Both the position numbers and the translations under genes were made by a program. This document shows, one piece after another, positions 11,631 through 23,242 of a DNA stretch of 64,000 nucleotides (positions within the stretch are counted from its first letter, which is position 1; each line of letters starts with the position of its first letter). Location of the stretch: positions 175,482,083 to 175,546,082 of the forward strand of contig NC_090323.1 in assembly GCF_040869045.1 (NCBI RefSeq). The letters run 5' to 3'. The notes beneath the pieces are model-generated. The model did no database searches and was not told where the DNA came from. It was given only the letters and a program-made list of their open reading frames with translations. Source of the stretch: Eurosta solidaginis (lineage: Eukaryota > Arthropoda > Insecta > Diptera > Tephritidae).

Positions 11631-11760
11631 GTCGAGAGTGATGAAGCCTCGAAACGTCACGGTCCATGGATGAATCCAACCCCACAGCACCGCAGGCCAA
11701 GACGCAGGGAGGCTGGACGCGGTCTTTCGCCGAAATTGCCAAGGGTCGGCAGATCAAACC

Positions 11761-12124
11761 TATGGCCATTCAAAGTGGTAATAAGCCCAATTGACTTTAT
11801 GACCGTTGATCTTATGTCAACACACCATCATATTAATGCATTGTCATCGAGCCTTGATATGTGTGCAAAGTTTCAATCAAACTTATGGCCATACAAAGTG
11901 GTAATAAGGCCAATTGACCTTATGGCCGTTGACCTTATGTCAACACACCATCATATTAAAGCATTGCCATCGAGCCTTGATATGTGTGCAAAATTTCAAT
12001 CAAACTTATGGCCATTCAAAATGGTAATAAGGCCAATTGACCTTGTGGCCGTTGACCTTGTGTCACCACACCATCACATTAATGGATTGTCATCAGTCCT
12101 TGATACGTATGCAAAGTTTCAAAT
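11761..12124. repeat. Three tandem 123-bp units
   Basis: Units start with TATGGCCAT at 11761, 11884 and 12007, exactly 123 bp apart; the third diverges after about 12124. Each contains TTGAC-TTATG twice and CACACCATCA. Because 123 is a multiple of three, a frame (11670-12149, 159 codons) stays open through all units, reading NLWPFKVVI..THHHI..CAKFQ three times. Differences between units change amino acids freely (F/Y, S/R, T/A), so I see no sign of selection on a protein. Confidence 0.9.
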
Positions 12125-12766
12125 TAATCTGACTTCTAGAAACCGGTGAAAATTAAGCTCAAAGATTCCGCTACATACAGGCCAAGCTAATAAAAGCGTG
12201 TTAAAAAGGAAAATTCAAAACGTTACAGATCTCCATCGCCTAAATATCTTCTTGGAGAAAAAATTCCGTTAAAGTATAAGTTTTGTTTGTCAAATGAATT
12301 TCTATCGCCTTATTAACTGCAAAATGTATCGAATTAGTTACTTCTTGGCGATAGACGATAAAATTATCAGAAAACTGCTGGCATGGTTTTGTAATGTAAT
12401 TTATACATAAAAATATATGTATGTACATATGTATTTATAATTTGTAAAAACAAAAAAAAATATTCCGGTGTTTATCTGCAATGCAATGAATTTTGAATTT
12501 TTTTGTTATGTAAATGCTGTATTAATCACTGTATTTTCTTTAATGTGCCCATTAAATATTTGTGAAATCATCAATATTGAAGTGTTAATTTGGAAATAGA
12601 ATAAACATAACTATCCTTCTTCGCCGCGATTTTAAACCTAATTTAAATGTTTTTCACACGGAAAATGGGGATTTCGTGTTGGGGATTTTGATTATGGGAT
12701 TTTGATTTCGGGATTTTTATCTGGGGATTTAGATTTTGGGGATAAAGGGGGTAACCCCACACTTCA

Positions 12767-13036
12767 TTGCTTGTTCGTGACTTTTTGGCCAAAAACAACA
12801 CTGTAACGATTTCCCAGCCTCCATATTCGCCAGACATGGCTCCATGTGACTTTTTTCTATTTCCAAAAATAAAGAGAAACTTAAAGGGTCGTCGTTTTAT
12901 AAGCATAGATGAAATTAAAAGCGCATCGCTGAAAGAGCTGAAGGCGGCTATCCCAAAGATGAAGTTTGAGAAGCGTTTCGAAGATTGGAAGAAGCGCTGG
13001 CACAAGTGCATAGTATATAAGGGGGACTATTTTTAA
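12767..13036 (+). pseudogene. mariner transposase, C-terminal part
   Basis: Reads LLVRDFLAKNN, then PPYSPDMAPCDFFLF with the third catalytic Asp of the DD34D triad, KGRRF, and ends WHKCIVYKGDYF before a TAA at 13034. It joins in frame to the fragment ending at 10438 once the 2.3-kb insertion is removed. Without its N-terminus (helix-turn-helix and first Asp) it cannot make an active transposase. The reading frame itself is undamaged, which suggests a fairly young mariner copy. Confidence 0.85.
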
Positions 13037-13119
13037 GGCGACAACATTGATGTAGATGAATAAATAAATATCTTTTTCAAAAAACGAAAATTCCTGTTAT
13101 TTTCCGAACACACCTCGTA

Positions 13120-13705
13120 TTTCGCTGTTCAACATAGTTTTCTTATGTAACTCGATTACAAAAGATAACGGCTATCAATACATATGAACTTTAATTTTCA
13201 TACTTTTATTTATGTACATATGTATGTATCTATGTATATATGTACATACTTAAATAATCACGATCTGCAGTTTTTAATAAAATGCAGTTGCAACTAATCC
13301 CAAGCATATAACTTGACCGCACTGGTCATTCACTTCGTTTGAAAGGCCTTGCAAGGCCGTCTAGGTAACTAGCTTAGCAACATGGACATGTGTTTAGATT
13401 TTAAACTTTATGCCAATTTCACACATAGACTTAATAAAATAATTAGTCAAGTTTTCTACATTAAAGCCCTAATTGAACTCAATCTTCCATACAAAATACA
13501 AATTATTAATTATCTCATTATTGCTTTTTTGAATGCCTAATCAATCGAGTGAAAAATGTGGTCGGCTTTGTTTGGTGCTTCGAATTTTATTGTCAATGTA
13601 ACAAATGACAATCAAAAATAAATTATTTTCAATAATTCCCCAAAAATAGAAAAACACGAAAAAATTCAAAAATTAATTTTCGCTGCATTTGCTGCAAAAG
13701 ATAAT
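13120..13705. other. AT-rich interval
   Basis: Contains TATGTACATATGTATGTATC (13211-13230). No gene or element recognised. Confidence 0.5.
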
Positions 13706-14534
13706 CAACCCAATTCTAAACAAAAAATCCGTGCGAGTTTTTTCCCTTCTCCCATTCCTCGTATTCTAAATAAAAATTCCTTGTGAGTTTTTTCACTTCT
13801 CCCCTTCCTCCTATTCTGAACAATGTTCGAAAAAGCGGAAACCGGTATGGGAGAAAAGTAGGTATTATGAATGTGAGTGAGATGGAGATTTCTCTGCCAT
13901 TACTTAGGAGTTTTTTCACTTGTTAAATTAAAGGGAATTCATCGAAATAGTTCAAGGAAATTGGTTCTTTTAAGAAAGGACACTTATTTGTACAAATTTG
14001 TGCTAAAATATGTACATTCTACCACAATATTCTTTATTTTAAGTCGAAAGGTATATCATAAGCAACGGAAGAACCCTTGGTATATTTGATGCAGCCATCC
14101 AGAAATTGCGCAAGGAGTTTTTAAGAAGGCTTAAATAGATTTAGGCATATGACGAAAGACGAATTCAACTCCACTTGGCCGCCAGAAAATTGCTTTGCTG
14201 AATGGAAGCAGCCAACTCCGGCGGATTTGTGTTATCCCGCCGTCTTCTTCTTCTTGTGCTCCTCTGTTGATGTTGCTGTGGCACCAATTCATTACTCATT
14301 TCAGTGAATACCACGTGAAATGCAATACTGTGCATTGTTTTCTTAATTTCAAACAAATTTGCAAAATAATTAAACTTTTTAATTGCCATTGAAAAACAGC
14401 TGACTTCGAAAATTCGAAATTCCTATTCCCCAATTATTGTTCTCCCTAGGAGAAAAGAATTGGAGGAATTTTTCCGCGGGAATAAAAAAATCCGCGAGAA
14501 CAAAATTCCGAGGGAATATTTAGAATTGGGCTGA
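13706..14534. mobile_element. Element with inverted ends AGCCCAATTCTAAA, family unknown
   Basis: CCCAATTCTAAA near 13710 is repeated in inverted form as TTTAGAATTGGG near 14518-14530. Just inside the left end, a unit of about 60 bp, GTGAGTTTTTTC-CTTCTCC-TTCCTC, is repeated (13732 and 13781); similar CTTTTCTCCTAGGG sequence appears inverted near the right end. No target duplication could be established and no transposase motif is seen, so this is probably non-autonomous. Confidence 0.45.
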
Positions 14535-15016
14535 ATATGGCTTTTTCGAATATAGGCACATATTTGGTTAGGTGCAACATTTATGGCCAGTTCGCATGCA
14601 TTTTACTTTGATTGTATTTACAGTTAAGAAGAAGAAGGCAGCTTTTCATTTTAACTATTTTTTGTAAAAACGAAATCGCTTAATGAAGCAAAAGGCCCTG
14701 TATGAAAAGGGAAACTAAATTATTTCATTAAATAGAATTGTGATTCGATTAAGTTTCTATGTGAAAGCGGTATTAGATTCAAAAAATTTACAAAATTACT
14801 TTTGAAATTGTCGTTTTAAAAAAGATATGCCAACGAAGGTCCTTGGTCGATGGGGACAAAAGCAGGGAGGAGGATGTGACCGAAAAGTGATTTATTAAAG
14901 CGAAAGGATACAGAAAACGATAAACGACGGGAAATAAGAAGGTGGCGCTGCCGGGTCTGTTAAAAAAATATAAAAAGTTAGCTGAATAAAAAAACATGTT
15001 GATAAATTTATATTTA
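14535..15016. other. Unassigned interval
   Basis: AT-rich; nothing recognisable. Confidence 0.45.
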
Positions 15017-16175
15017 AACAAGTAAAGGTGTCTAAGTTCAGGTGTAACCGAACATTATATACTCAGCGTGAGCTGGAATTGTACATTTCATTTCAATTTC
15101 AGATAAATTACTTTTCTACATAACACGTGGAACCGCCCGTTTAAAAAAAAATGGCTCCCCATTTCCTCTTACAATAAAACTTGATAAGTGAAATATCATT
15201 GATTCAAAACTATTTTTTGCTAAGTTATAGTAAGTTATAGCTTATTATTCTAGTCTACGAGCCTTTTAAACTTGTTTTATATCTAAGTTGCCGTGGTCTT
15301 TAACCAATCCCGTCCATTTTTACTAGAAATATTTTCTGTTATAAGGAAAATATGTGTACACAATTTCATTACGATATGTTAATTTTTCTTCGAGTTATGG
15401 CTCCCGAAACTTAGAAAATTGCTTAGTCATAAAAGGGGCGGCGCCACCCCCATTTTTTTAAATTTAAATTTTTTCCTATTTATTGTTATAAATCCACTTG
15501 GGAAATGAAATGCTATTGATATAAAGCCCTTTTTTGCAAAGATATAGCTTATTTTATTCATCCACGACCCTTTTAAAAATCTTTTATATAAAAGTGGGCA
15601 TTGTCCTTAACCGATTTCGTAAATTTTTCTTCAAAGCATTCCTTATAGTAAAGGCAACCTCTCTGCCGAATTTTGTTACCATAGGTTTAACGGCTTTTGA
15701 TTTATGATTAACAACATTTGCAAAATTGGTTTCATCACAAGTGGGCGGTGCCACGCCCATTTAAAATTTTTTTTTTCAAATGTTTATCAAGAGTCTCAAT
15801 ATCAGTCCACATGTCAAATTTCAACATTCTAAGTGTATTATTTACTAAATAATCAGGTTTTTTGTGTTTTCCAAAATGTTATATATATAAAAAGTGGGCG
15901 TGGTTATCATCCGCTTTCGCTCATTTTCAATACCAATCTATTCTGGGTCCAGATAAGCTCGTGTAGCATGTTTGGTGAAGATAACCCAATATTTACTCAA
16001 GTTATCTTGTTAACGGACGGACGGACGGACATGGCTAAATCAAATTTTTTTTCGATACTGATAATTTTTATATATGGGAGTCTATATTTATCTCGATTCC
16101 TTTATACCTGTACAACCAACCATTATCCAATCATAGTTAATATACTCTGTATGCAAAGCACGCTGAGTATAAAAA
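15017..16175 (+). repeat. Repeat A, copy 2
   Basis: Begins AACAAGTAAAGGTGTC and ends GAGTATAAAAA, sharing most blocks of copy 1 but with one 310-bp module fewer. Its inverted ends read TACTCAGCGTG and CACGCTGAGTA: they differ from copy 1 yet still match each other. Confidence 0.75.
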
Positions 16176-17050
16176 TCTTAAACTTAACAGTCTTGAGAAA
16201 AATTCGAGTATTAAATATTGCTGCGCAGAGTGCGAAAGCAACTTTGCTTTTCCGTTGTGCCATCCTTAATGCTTTTCTTATCTTTAATAAAACGTTTTAA
16301 TAACAAAGAGCAATGCATGATGTATTGTAAATTTTGGACTTTGTACTGAAATACAATATTTAATTTAGCTTGTTGATGCTAATTTGGTCTTATCAGCTCG
16401 CGAGTATAAACAAAGTACATATACTTAAAGGTATTTACACATTAACATTCATATACAAACTATACTGCATGTATGTGTATATCGGTCTGTACAAGAACAT
16501 CATTCTTATAACAGAAATCAAAACAATATGCAAATTCTGTATGAGTCAAGCTATATCCCACGCCCAGTAGGTTACGTCAATGAAAAATTGCAAGTAGTGT
16601 TTTTTTTTTGTTTATCTGCAAAACGAAGGGAACGCTTTCTTCTGTCCCTGCCAATATCGTGTACCGTTTGAAACAATCTGATTACCCCAACATATTCATC
16701 TATGATAAAATGATCCAAGCAAAAACTTCACTTCCAGTTTATCAGTTAAACTACACTTAAACTTATAATGCAGTTTTCAGCCAACTTTAATCAAAGTTTA
16801 AATTGAGCTTGAGTGGCCGTTTTGGCAGGGTTAAACTCTAGTTAACCTTTCAGCAATGGCAACGAAATGTAAACAAAGCTACATAATGACGGACAAGTGT
16901 TTTAGCGCGAGCCACTATGTAACGTTTGTAAATATTGAAACCTTATTCTAACGTTCGAATCGCTAAACTGTTGAATAAATCACTCCAATATGCTGTATTG
17001 CAAAATGGCCTTCATTAGACTACTTTGGGGTAGTACAATTATACTTTACT
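16176..17050. other. AT-rich interval
   Basis: No protein motif or defined repeat. The short open frames at 16370-16570 have no family signature. Confidence 0.5.
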
Positions 17051-17408
17051 TGTCGTTGTTGTTGTTGTATTAACGATAAAGACACTCCCCGAAGGCTTTG
17101 GGGAGTGTTATCGATGTTGATGGTCCTTTGCCGGATATAGATCAGGTAAGCTCCGGTTGTTACCGGACCGTTGACTTACTAGCCCGACCATCTCGGGAAC
17201 GATTTATATGACCACATTCATCCTTCAGGCCATCTCTCCCTCCCCACCCCCTAGTTCCACGAGAAGCTTGGGGTCGCCAGAGCCTCGTCTGTTAATGAAA
17301 AAGGATTCGTCGCGGGTAGGTGAGGTTGACAATTGGGTTGGAGAAGCTATATATTGCGCTGGCAACCCCTTGAGAGCGCTGCGCTGCACAACCCCTTGAA
17401 TCCCTTAT
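17051..17408 (-). repeat. Repeat B (SINE-like), nearly complete
   Basis: In element orientation it has a 5' region with CCAACCCAATTGTCAACC, a middle CCCGAGATGGTCGGG, then CATCAACATCGATAACACTC, a hairpin ACTCCCC-AAAGCCTTC-GGGGAGT (17085-17107) and a (CAA)n tail reading (GTTGTT)n at 17055 on the plus strand. No coding frame is seen. Terminal hairpin and simple tail suggest a retroposon moved by a LINE. Confidence 0.7.
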
Positions 17409-17791
17409 ACTTCACTTCTCAACTGATAGCGTGTTTAAATCAATGTAATTACTGATTGTTCAACTTGCGCTGCTTTCATACTCCCCGTTGTTTCGTTCGC
17501 AAATTTCTCCAAAGGTCTAGACGTTTCACCTATTAGAACTATTGTATCTCCTGCTTGCTAATTAGTTATATGAGTACATGTATATGTGTAGTTCATAGCC
17601 ATATGCGTGTGTATGTGTGAGTAACTACTTCGGCTGATGACCACATCTGTGTGTGTGAGATAGCTCTTCGTCGCCTTCTAGATAAGTGTTGCTAGCTTTA
17701 ATGTGTACATGTACATAAGAGTGGCTGATTCATGTTTTTGTTGTGTGATTATTTACTAACAGCTTAGTGATGCTAATATTCGTCACAATAT
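17409..17791. other. Unassigned interval
   Basis: TG-rich short repeats (17580-17660) and no recognisable gene. Confidence 0.45.
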
Positions 17792-18040
17792 AAAGGAATT
17801 TCGGACTTAGCAACTGAAACTTATTTCGCCTTGCTCATTCACATACAACATTACGCGAAGCACTGTTATAAACATTCTCACTATACATGAAAAATACTTG
17901 CTAACATATTTTGTCTCCTATTCATTTGTTAACATGCAGTCTCCTATTCATTTGTTAACATGCCGTTTTTATTGCAGATGGTGGAATAGTACCAAAGAGT
18001 GGGAAAAATGATTTTACTTGCACTTGTGAAAGCACGCTTA
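17792..18040. repeat. Left direct repeat flanking a LINE-1x end
   Basis: Matches 18721-18898 in the same orientation. It carries 43 bp absent from the right copy (17852-17895) and a tandem doubling of CTCCTATTCATTTGTTAACA (17913-17962) that is single on the right. Confidence 0.85.
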
Positions 18041-18720
18041 GGTTAGGTTGAACTGGGCGGTCCATGAGGACCTCACATAGACTGAATAAGTCCGTAGTGT
18101 TACCAGAAGTTTGTTTTAACGACCAGACTGAAAAACCCTATCAAAAACCAGGACCCATGTTATAAAATAGCTCCGTCCTCTTGGCAAATACTAGAACCTT
18201 CCTGGATTTAAGCCACTAGCTGCTTCTAGATCTAACAGCTGTATCACTCCTAATAGCTGAAGTCTTAGCCTGGCAAGCGCAGGGCAAGAGCACAGCACGT
18301 GTTCGCTCGTTTCCTCCTCCAGCCCGTACTTCCTACATCTGCTATCACTAACCAAGCCTAATGTAAAGACATGTGCCGCCAGAAGGCAGTGTCCAGTTAG
18401 AATACCCGTCATGAGTCCACAGTGCTCTCTTTTTAATGATAGAAGAAACTTTGTTAGTCTAAGGTTGTAAGACCTACACATAATCTTCGACACTTTACAG
18501 CCCCGCGCTTGAACCCACGCCTTTCCTGCTTGGTCGATCATGTGCACCTCTCGCCTTCGCCTTCGCTTAATCTTGCCCAGTCTAATTGGGACGTCTACGG
18601 AGCAAACCTCAAGGATTCTCCCTTTTTAGCTAGTTCATCCGCATTTTCATTCCCATCTATTCCCATATGCCCTGGGACCCAATATAGATGTATGCTTCTC
18701 CCTGTCCCGATTCTTTCGGA
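18041..18720 (-). mobile_element. LINE-1x copy 3, 3' fragment
   Basis: The antisense strand encodes LYWVPGHMGIDGNENAD, then MIDQAGKAWVQARGCKVSK and the Cys-rich knuckle (here CRKYGLEEE...HVLCSC, with one Cys changed to Tyr), matching the last 850 bp of copy 1. The 3' terminus, at 18041, ends in AACCTAACCTAA. The 5' truncation lies near 18720. It is bracketed by large direct repeats. Confidence 0.85.
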
Positions 18721-18898
18721 AAAGAATTTCGGACTTAGCAACTGAAACTTATTTCGCCTTGCTCATTCACATACAACATACTTGCTAACATATTTTGTCT
18801 CCTATTCATTTGTTAACATACAGTTTTTATTGCAAACAGTGGAAAGGTACCAAAGAGTGGGAAACATAATTTTACTTGCGCTTGTGAAAGCACCCTTA
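18721..18898. repeat. Right direct repeat flanking a LINE-1x end
   Basis: Near-identical to 17792-18040 for its first 57 bases and again from ACTTGCTAACATATTTTG to GTGAAAGCAC-CTTA. It starts immediately after the truncated 5' edge of the LINE fragment. Confidence 0.85.
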
Positions 18899-19982
18899 GT
18901 CAAAGCAAATGTCAAATTCTTTTTTTATGCTTTGCTTGTAACAAAAGTTGAAAGTTGGCGACTTTTTCATGTCAGGTGTGGCCATAAAAATATGATTTTC
19001 GGATTATGACATACGGGAACGTACTACTTCGATCGTAATTTTGGATCGCAACATACGTGACGAGTGACTGAACGTACACGTTCCGTTCCACTTTCACTCG
19101 AACAAAAACTGGCGATCGTATACACACAAATTTCACTGAAAATGTAAAAAAATTGTTAAAATAGATGAATAAGTAAAATATAATAACACATTTCAAACTG
19201 TTATTATTAACAAAGGTCGAAATCAAACAAGCTTAAGCCAGCCAAAAGGAAATTTTGGCGGAATTCATGGCGAGACACCGCTTTGGTATGGGCTTGTTTC
19301 AAATTTAACTTCTTCAGAAAGTAACAAAAAGCTTCTTAAGTTAAGCGAAATCTCTCCAAGAAACTGCAGCAATTTTTTGTTACAAAGAAATAGTACATAA
19401 ATGATATGCTTACGCCTTGTTCGATAAGTCCAAAGGGTTACTGCACTCTCTTAACCGCCTTTGGACTATCTTTTCATCACCTTCGCTATTACTGGAGCTC
19501 AAACAAAACAAGAAAATTGGATCCATCACAGTTATTTACTTTATTTTTTATATTTTGGCAACCAATTTGACGGTTCAAAATCTATTGTGACCTAAAAATA
19601 CAATCCTATTTAATGTGGATCGTAGAATTTATTGTGAATTGAAAATAAATTACGTTCCGTTTGCTATCGTATGTTATCATCCCATTTTGTTTATACGTTT
19701 GACGTATCACGTAATTTTCCTTCGTATAGTTGCCGATCCGTGATCGTATGTTACGATTCCGGCCCTGCTTATGTGATAGGGCTTTTACTGTAATGCATAG
19801 TCCAGTGAGTTTTTTCAATTCTCACGGGAATTCTCTGGATTATTGATTAATGCTTGATGCGAAAAGCTAAGCAGCGACATCTATTTTTGAAAAAGTAGGT
19901 TTATTAAAGGCAGCGTTGCCAAACTAAAGACAATAAATTATCAAATTATCTGGCTCACTAATTTAGCCAGACTTCTATTTCG
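18899..19982. other. Unassigned interval
   Basis: Sequence rich in CGTA/TACG words (about 19000-19100 and 19680-19760) with partial inverted similarity, perhaps the ends of an old DNA transposon, but no clear termini or target duplication. No gene recognised. Confidence 0.4.
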
Positions 19983-20157
19983 ATGGCCTAGAAGGTGTAA
20001 TGTGGTCATATTAATCGTTCCCGAGATGGTTGGGCTAGTACCATAAGGGTGCTTTGTTACCGGAACTTACCGGATCTATATCCGGCAAAGGACCATCAAC
20101 ATAGGTAACACTCCCCAAAACCTTCGGGGTCTTTGTCGTTAATACAACAACACAGAA
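19983..20157 (+). repeat. Repeat B, 3' fragment
   Basis: Contains CCCGAGATGGTTGGG, GGATCTATATCCGGCAAAGG, CATCAACATAGGTAACACTC and ends TACAACAACAC. The terminal hairpin is weakened by changes in its right arm. Confidence 0.7.
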
Positions 20158-21330
20158 TTTCTTTTTCCTACAGGTCAATCAATTAAATCTGTATATGTAC
20201 CTATATAGAACAGCCGGTAAACAAATTTACATTTTTTACACAAATTTATCTACATGCTGCAGCATCTAACCAGTAGTAGCTACATAGATTCATACATATA
20301 TGTAGTACGTAAGATATGCACAGCATCCACTCTATAATCTTTTTTGCACACTCTGGCATCCATCCGATCTGTAATATTGTTGAAATGATTATTATGCTTT
20401 AAATATGCGATTTCCTCAATGACTCCATACTAAAAATACATCTTTGGCTATTTGCCCAGATCTTCTGTCTAGACTCCAGACACTTTATTTCATTCGATAT
20501 GTCATTTTGGCATATTTTCAACAACGCGCATAAAATCTTCACCCGGCTAAGTTATGGCGACTGAATGCAGGCATTTTTTATTAGTAACTTCTTGGCCATA
20601 AGTTTGAATTTTGAAATTCAGTATTTTGGAAGTGAATCTTAAATCCAAAAAACTAACCTCACAAAAATTTGCATATGTCATCCTTACTGAGTTTGAGGGA
20701 AGCCGACATTGGACTGGAAATTTCTAGTTCCTGCTGAAAATGAATGGATGTGTCGAGTAAGCAGGGTAAAACAATATATAAACAAAAAAGTAGGGGCTCC
20801 TTTTTTTTTGAAAGTTGAGATAGTGGCTTTGACCTCTTGAAAAATTTTCCCCTTGAAGCATAAACAGCAAGAATCCACTTCGAAGATCAGAATTTGTTTC
20901 CGAAACGAGCTCTCTCGAAACTCTGCTATAAAACTCATTATCTCAGATATTTTTTACATTTGTATGTATATAGTTTCTTTTCTCCCGTGATCTGAAGCAC
21001 GAAACAAAAGCCGAAACCCCTACGAAACCAAAACCGAAAAGAAACAACTAAAGTTTGAAAAACGAAACCAAGGCATACATATGTACATGCTGTTACATCA
21101 TAACCAAAACCAAAATGAAACTGGAAAAAAATTTCACGAACGAAATTAACACTAAACCAGTTTGCATAGGGGAAATCAAAAGAAGAAGGGGGAGCCGTCA
21201 CATATTTTGAAGCATGTTATCAGAATCGCAACAGTTTACATAGCTGAAATGGGAACGAAGCCGAAGCAAAATTCGAAGAGCGCAATCAAGACTATGATAG
21301 TTTGCATACACTGAAATCCTCCTCATTATT
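20158..21330. other. Unassigned interval with degenerate short repeats
   Basis: From about 20990 to 21310, CGAAACC/CCGAAA words recur, and AGTTTGCATA-type blocks appear at 21158, 21232 and 21298, roughly 70 bp apart, suggesting a decayed minisatellite. No gene recognised. Confidence 0.4.
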
Positions 21331-21990
21331 ATACCTTTCATGAAAATGAAATGGTATATTAACTTTGGCACGAATCTCAAAATTGTAAGTCCTTAAAGGA
21401 AAATAGATAGACCCACCATTAAGTATACCGAAATAATCAGGATGAAGAGCTGAGTTGGTTTAGCCATGTCCGTCTGTCCGTCTGTCTCTTTGTATGCAAA
21501 CTAGTCCCTCAATTTTTGAGATATCTTATCTATTTAGGTGTCCGATTAGACATTTGTCGGAACCGGCCGGTTCGGACCACTATATCATATATCCTCCATG
21601 CAACCGATTTTTCAGGAAAAGAGGATTTTTGTCATATTTTCCTCAATTTATCAGATTGAAGCTTCAAACTTCACCATATACCTTCGTATATTGCACATAT
21701 TGTTGTCTGAAAAAAAGGATGAGACCGGTCGTATATATAGTATATATCCCCCACAACCGATTGTTCAGATAAGAAACTTCATAATTACTGCCCTATTTTA
21801 AGAGCTAGAGGCTTCAAATTTCAACGAATGCTTACGTATATAGCATATATTGTTGTCTAAAAAAATCATAAAGATCGGTGGTATATATATTATAACCCCA
21901 TATAAACTGTAATTTTTGTCCCTTTTTTATGGCTAGAAGCTTTAAATTTCATCAAATTTCATCAAATACTTATGCTCACGTCATATAATA
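21331..21990 (+). repeat. Repeat C, copy 2
   Basis: Starts TATACCTTTCATGAAAATGA, has CCGTCTGTCCGTCTGTCTC (21471-21489), CTAGTCCCTCAATTTTTGAG (21502-21521), then a module of about 150 bp containing ACAACCGATT, GCTTCAAACTTCA and TATTGTTGTCT, repeated two to three times with decay. Confidence 0.65.
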
Positions 21991-23242
21991 TTGTTGAAAT
22001 ACGTGATTCGTAGTCATAGGTTTTACTTGCAGACCCCAAAAAACGTGAAACAGAGATGAAACAGGTTTTGAGGAACGCAACCAGAACTGAAGCCCGAAAA
22101 TGTTTGTATAACCCAGCTCAAATCCGGAACGTCAACGTGAAGCCGTGTCATTTGTTGATATGGATCCTAAAAAAATCTTCCCAAAAATGTCATTCGCCTC
22201 GTAAAATATGTGCAGTTCGCTTGGACCTGTGACTTTCCAGAAATCTAGGAAGCGAATCGAACATAAGCGCGTATTATGACTCCTATCTGCAACTATTCTT
22301 GAAATCGTTGTCTGTTCTACTAGCCCAAAACATCCTATTAATCTCCTCTGAGCTTAATTTAAATTTCACATACTACTTCGTACAGTAATTCCGACTATTG
22401 CTTAAGTAAGATAAATTTTTACTGGCTAAATTGTGTATCCATATGCATAAAAATAAAGCGCAGCTCAGGGTGCATACAATACTGAGCTGAGTAATCAATA
22501 TTATCAATACAAAGCTGAACTAATCGGTCATCACCATATGCATTTATTATAAACATATACTGTAAAGTTAGATTCTTGCGATCGTTCAAAATGATGAGTT
22601 CAGCGATACGTGTTGGAATTTTTGGTGAAACACAAAATATATTGTCAGCAATGAAATTAGCAAAGGCGATGACATAAAAAGTCAAGCCAAGTGTAGAGGA
22701 ATGCATAAATGTGCATATGCGCGCATATGTTTGCTTTGGATTGAAAGTGTTACACGTCGTAAAAATAAAAAATTATTGTAAAATGAGTAATATTAAAAAT
22801 AAATATGAGAAATAAACAAGAGAATGGAACCTAATTAAATATATATATATATTTTTATAAACACCTTCAGTATACGTCTACAGACATAAGGGCGAGTCGA
22901 CAAGTACGAAAAGATTTTTTTCGGAAATCGTTCCTAGCAAATGGGACCACGACTCTAAAAATTATTTCGAGCCTATGCGATTTTGAAAGAAGCTAACGAA
23001 CGATTTCAAAAAATATCAAACAAATATTTCCGCAGCCGTGGAAAATTTGCAGTTCTCAAATTTGTATCTAATATCATTCTCTAAGTACTACTTAACCTTT
23101 GAGGAAATTTATAGATCTCAAATATATATGTAACTTATTTTTTCAGTTCAAATTCAACATTGAATATCGAGTTGAAATGAAGTTGAAAATAAAAATTTCG
23201 TCCAAGGTGGCATCACTAAGGCCAACAGCTGTTAAAATGGCC
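21991..23242. other. AT-rich interval
   Basis: A (TA)n run lies at 22840-22853. I found no gene or element. Confidence 0.5.

Larger units (their letters stand above)
10439..12757. mobile_element. 2.3-kb inverted-repeat transposon of unknown family, inserted in mariner
   Basis: The insertion is bounded by an 8-bp direct repeat CACACTTC (10431-10438 and 12758-12765); removing it restores a continuous mariner reading frame. Its ends are imperfect inverted repeats of roughly 130 bp made of many AATCCC/AATCCCC units separated by A-rich spacers (left 10439-10590; right, as GGGGATTT, about 12650-12757). An 8-bp duplication would suit hAT-like or P-like transposons, but the terminal bases GGG...CCC do not identify a family. 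It encodes no recognisable transposase. Inside are a 500-bp palindrome and a 3 x 123-bp tandem repeat. Confidence 0.8.
10262..13117 (+). mobile_element. mariner element, deleted and split by a later insertion
   Basis: Terminal inverted repeats CGAGGTGTGTTC-GAAAATAAC are present at 10262 and, inverted, ending at 13117, each flanked by TA (10260-10261 and 13118-13119), the mariner target. The left part (10262-10438) retains the 5' end fused to coding sequence for LLHHDNAPAHTS, so the N-terminal DNA-binding region and first catalytic Asp are deleted. The right part (12766-13117) resumes at LLVRDFLAKNN. The gap between the two halves is an unrelated 2.3-kb insertion. Confidence 0.9.

Noticed and set aside
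11761..12124. CRISPR-like array
   Set aside because: Units are contiguous with no spacers, and the context is a eukaryotic transposon.
11670..12149. 159-codon repeat protein gene
   Set aside because: The frame stays open because the unit is 123 bp. Unit differences change residues freely and the frame lies inside a transposon.
18973..19775. hAT-like element with CAGG...CCTG ends
   Set aside because: CAGGTGTGGCC and GGCCCTG are only loosely inverted and no 8-bp duplication flanks them.
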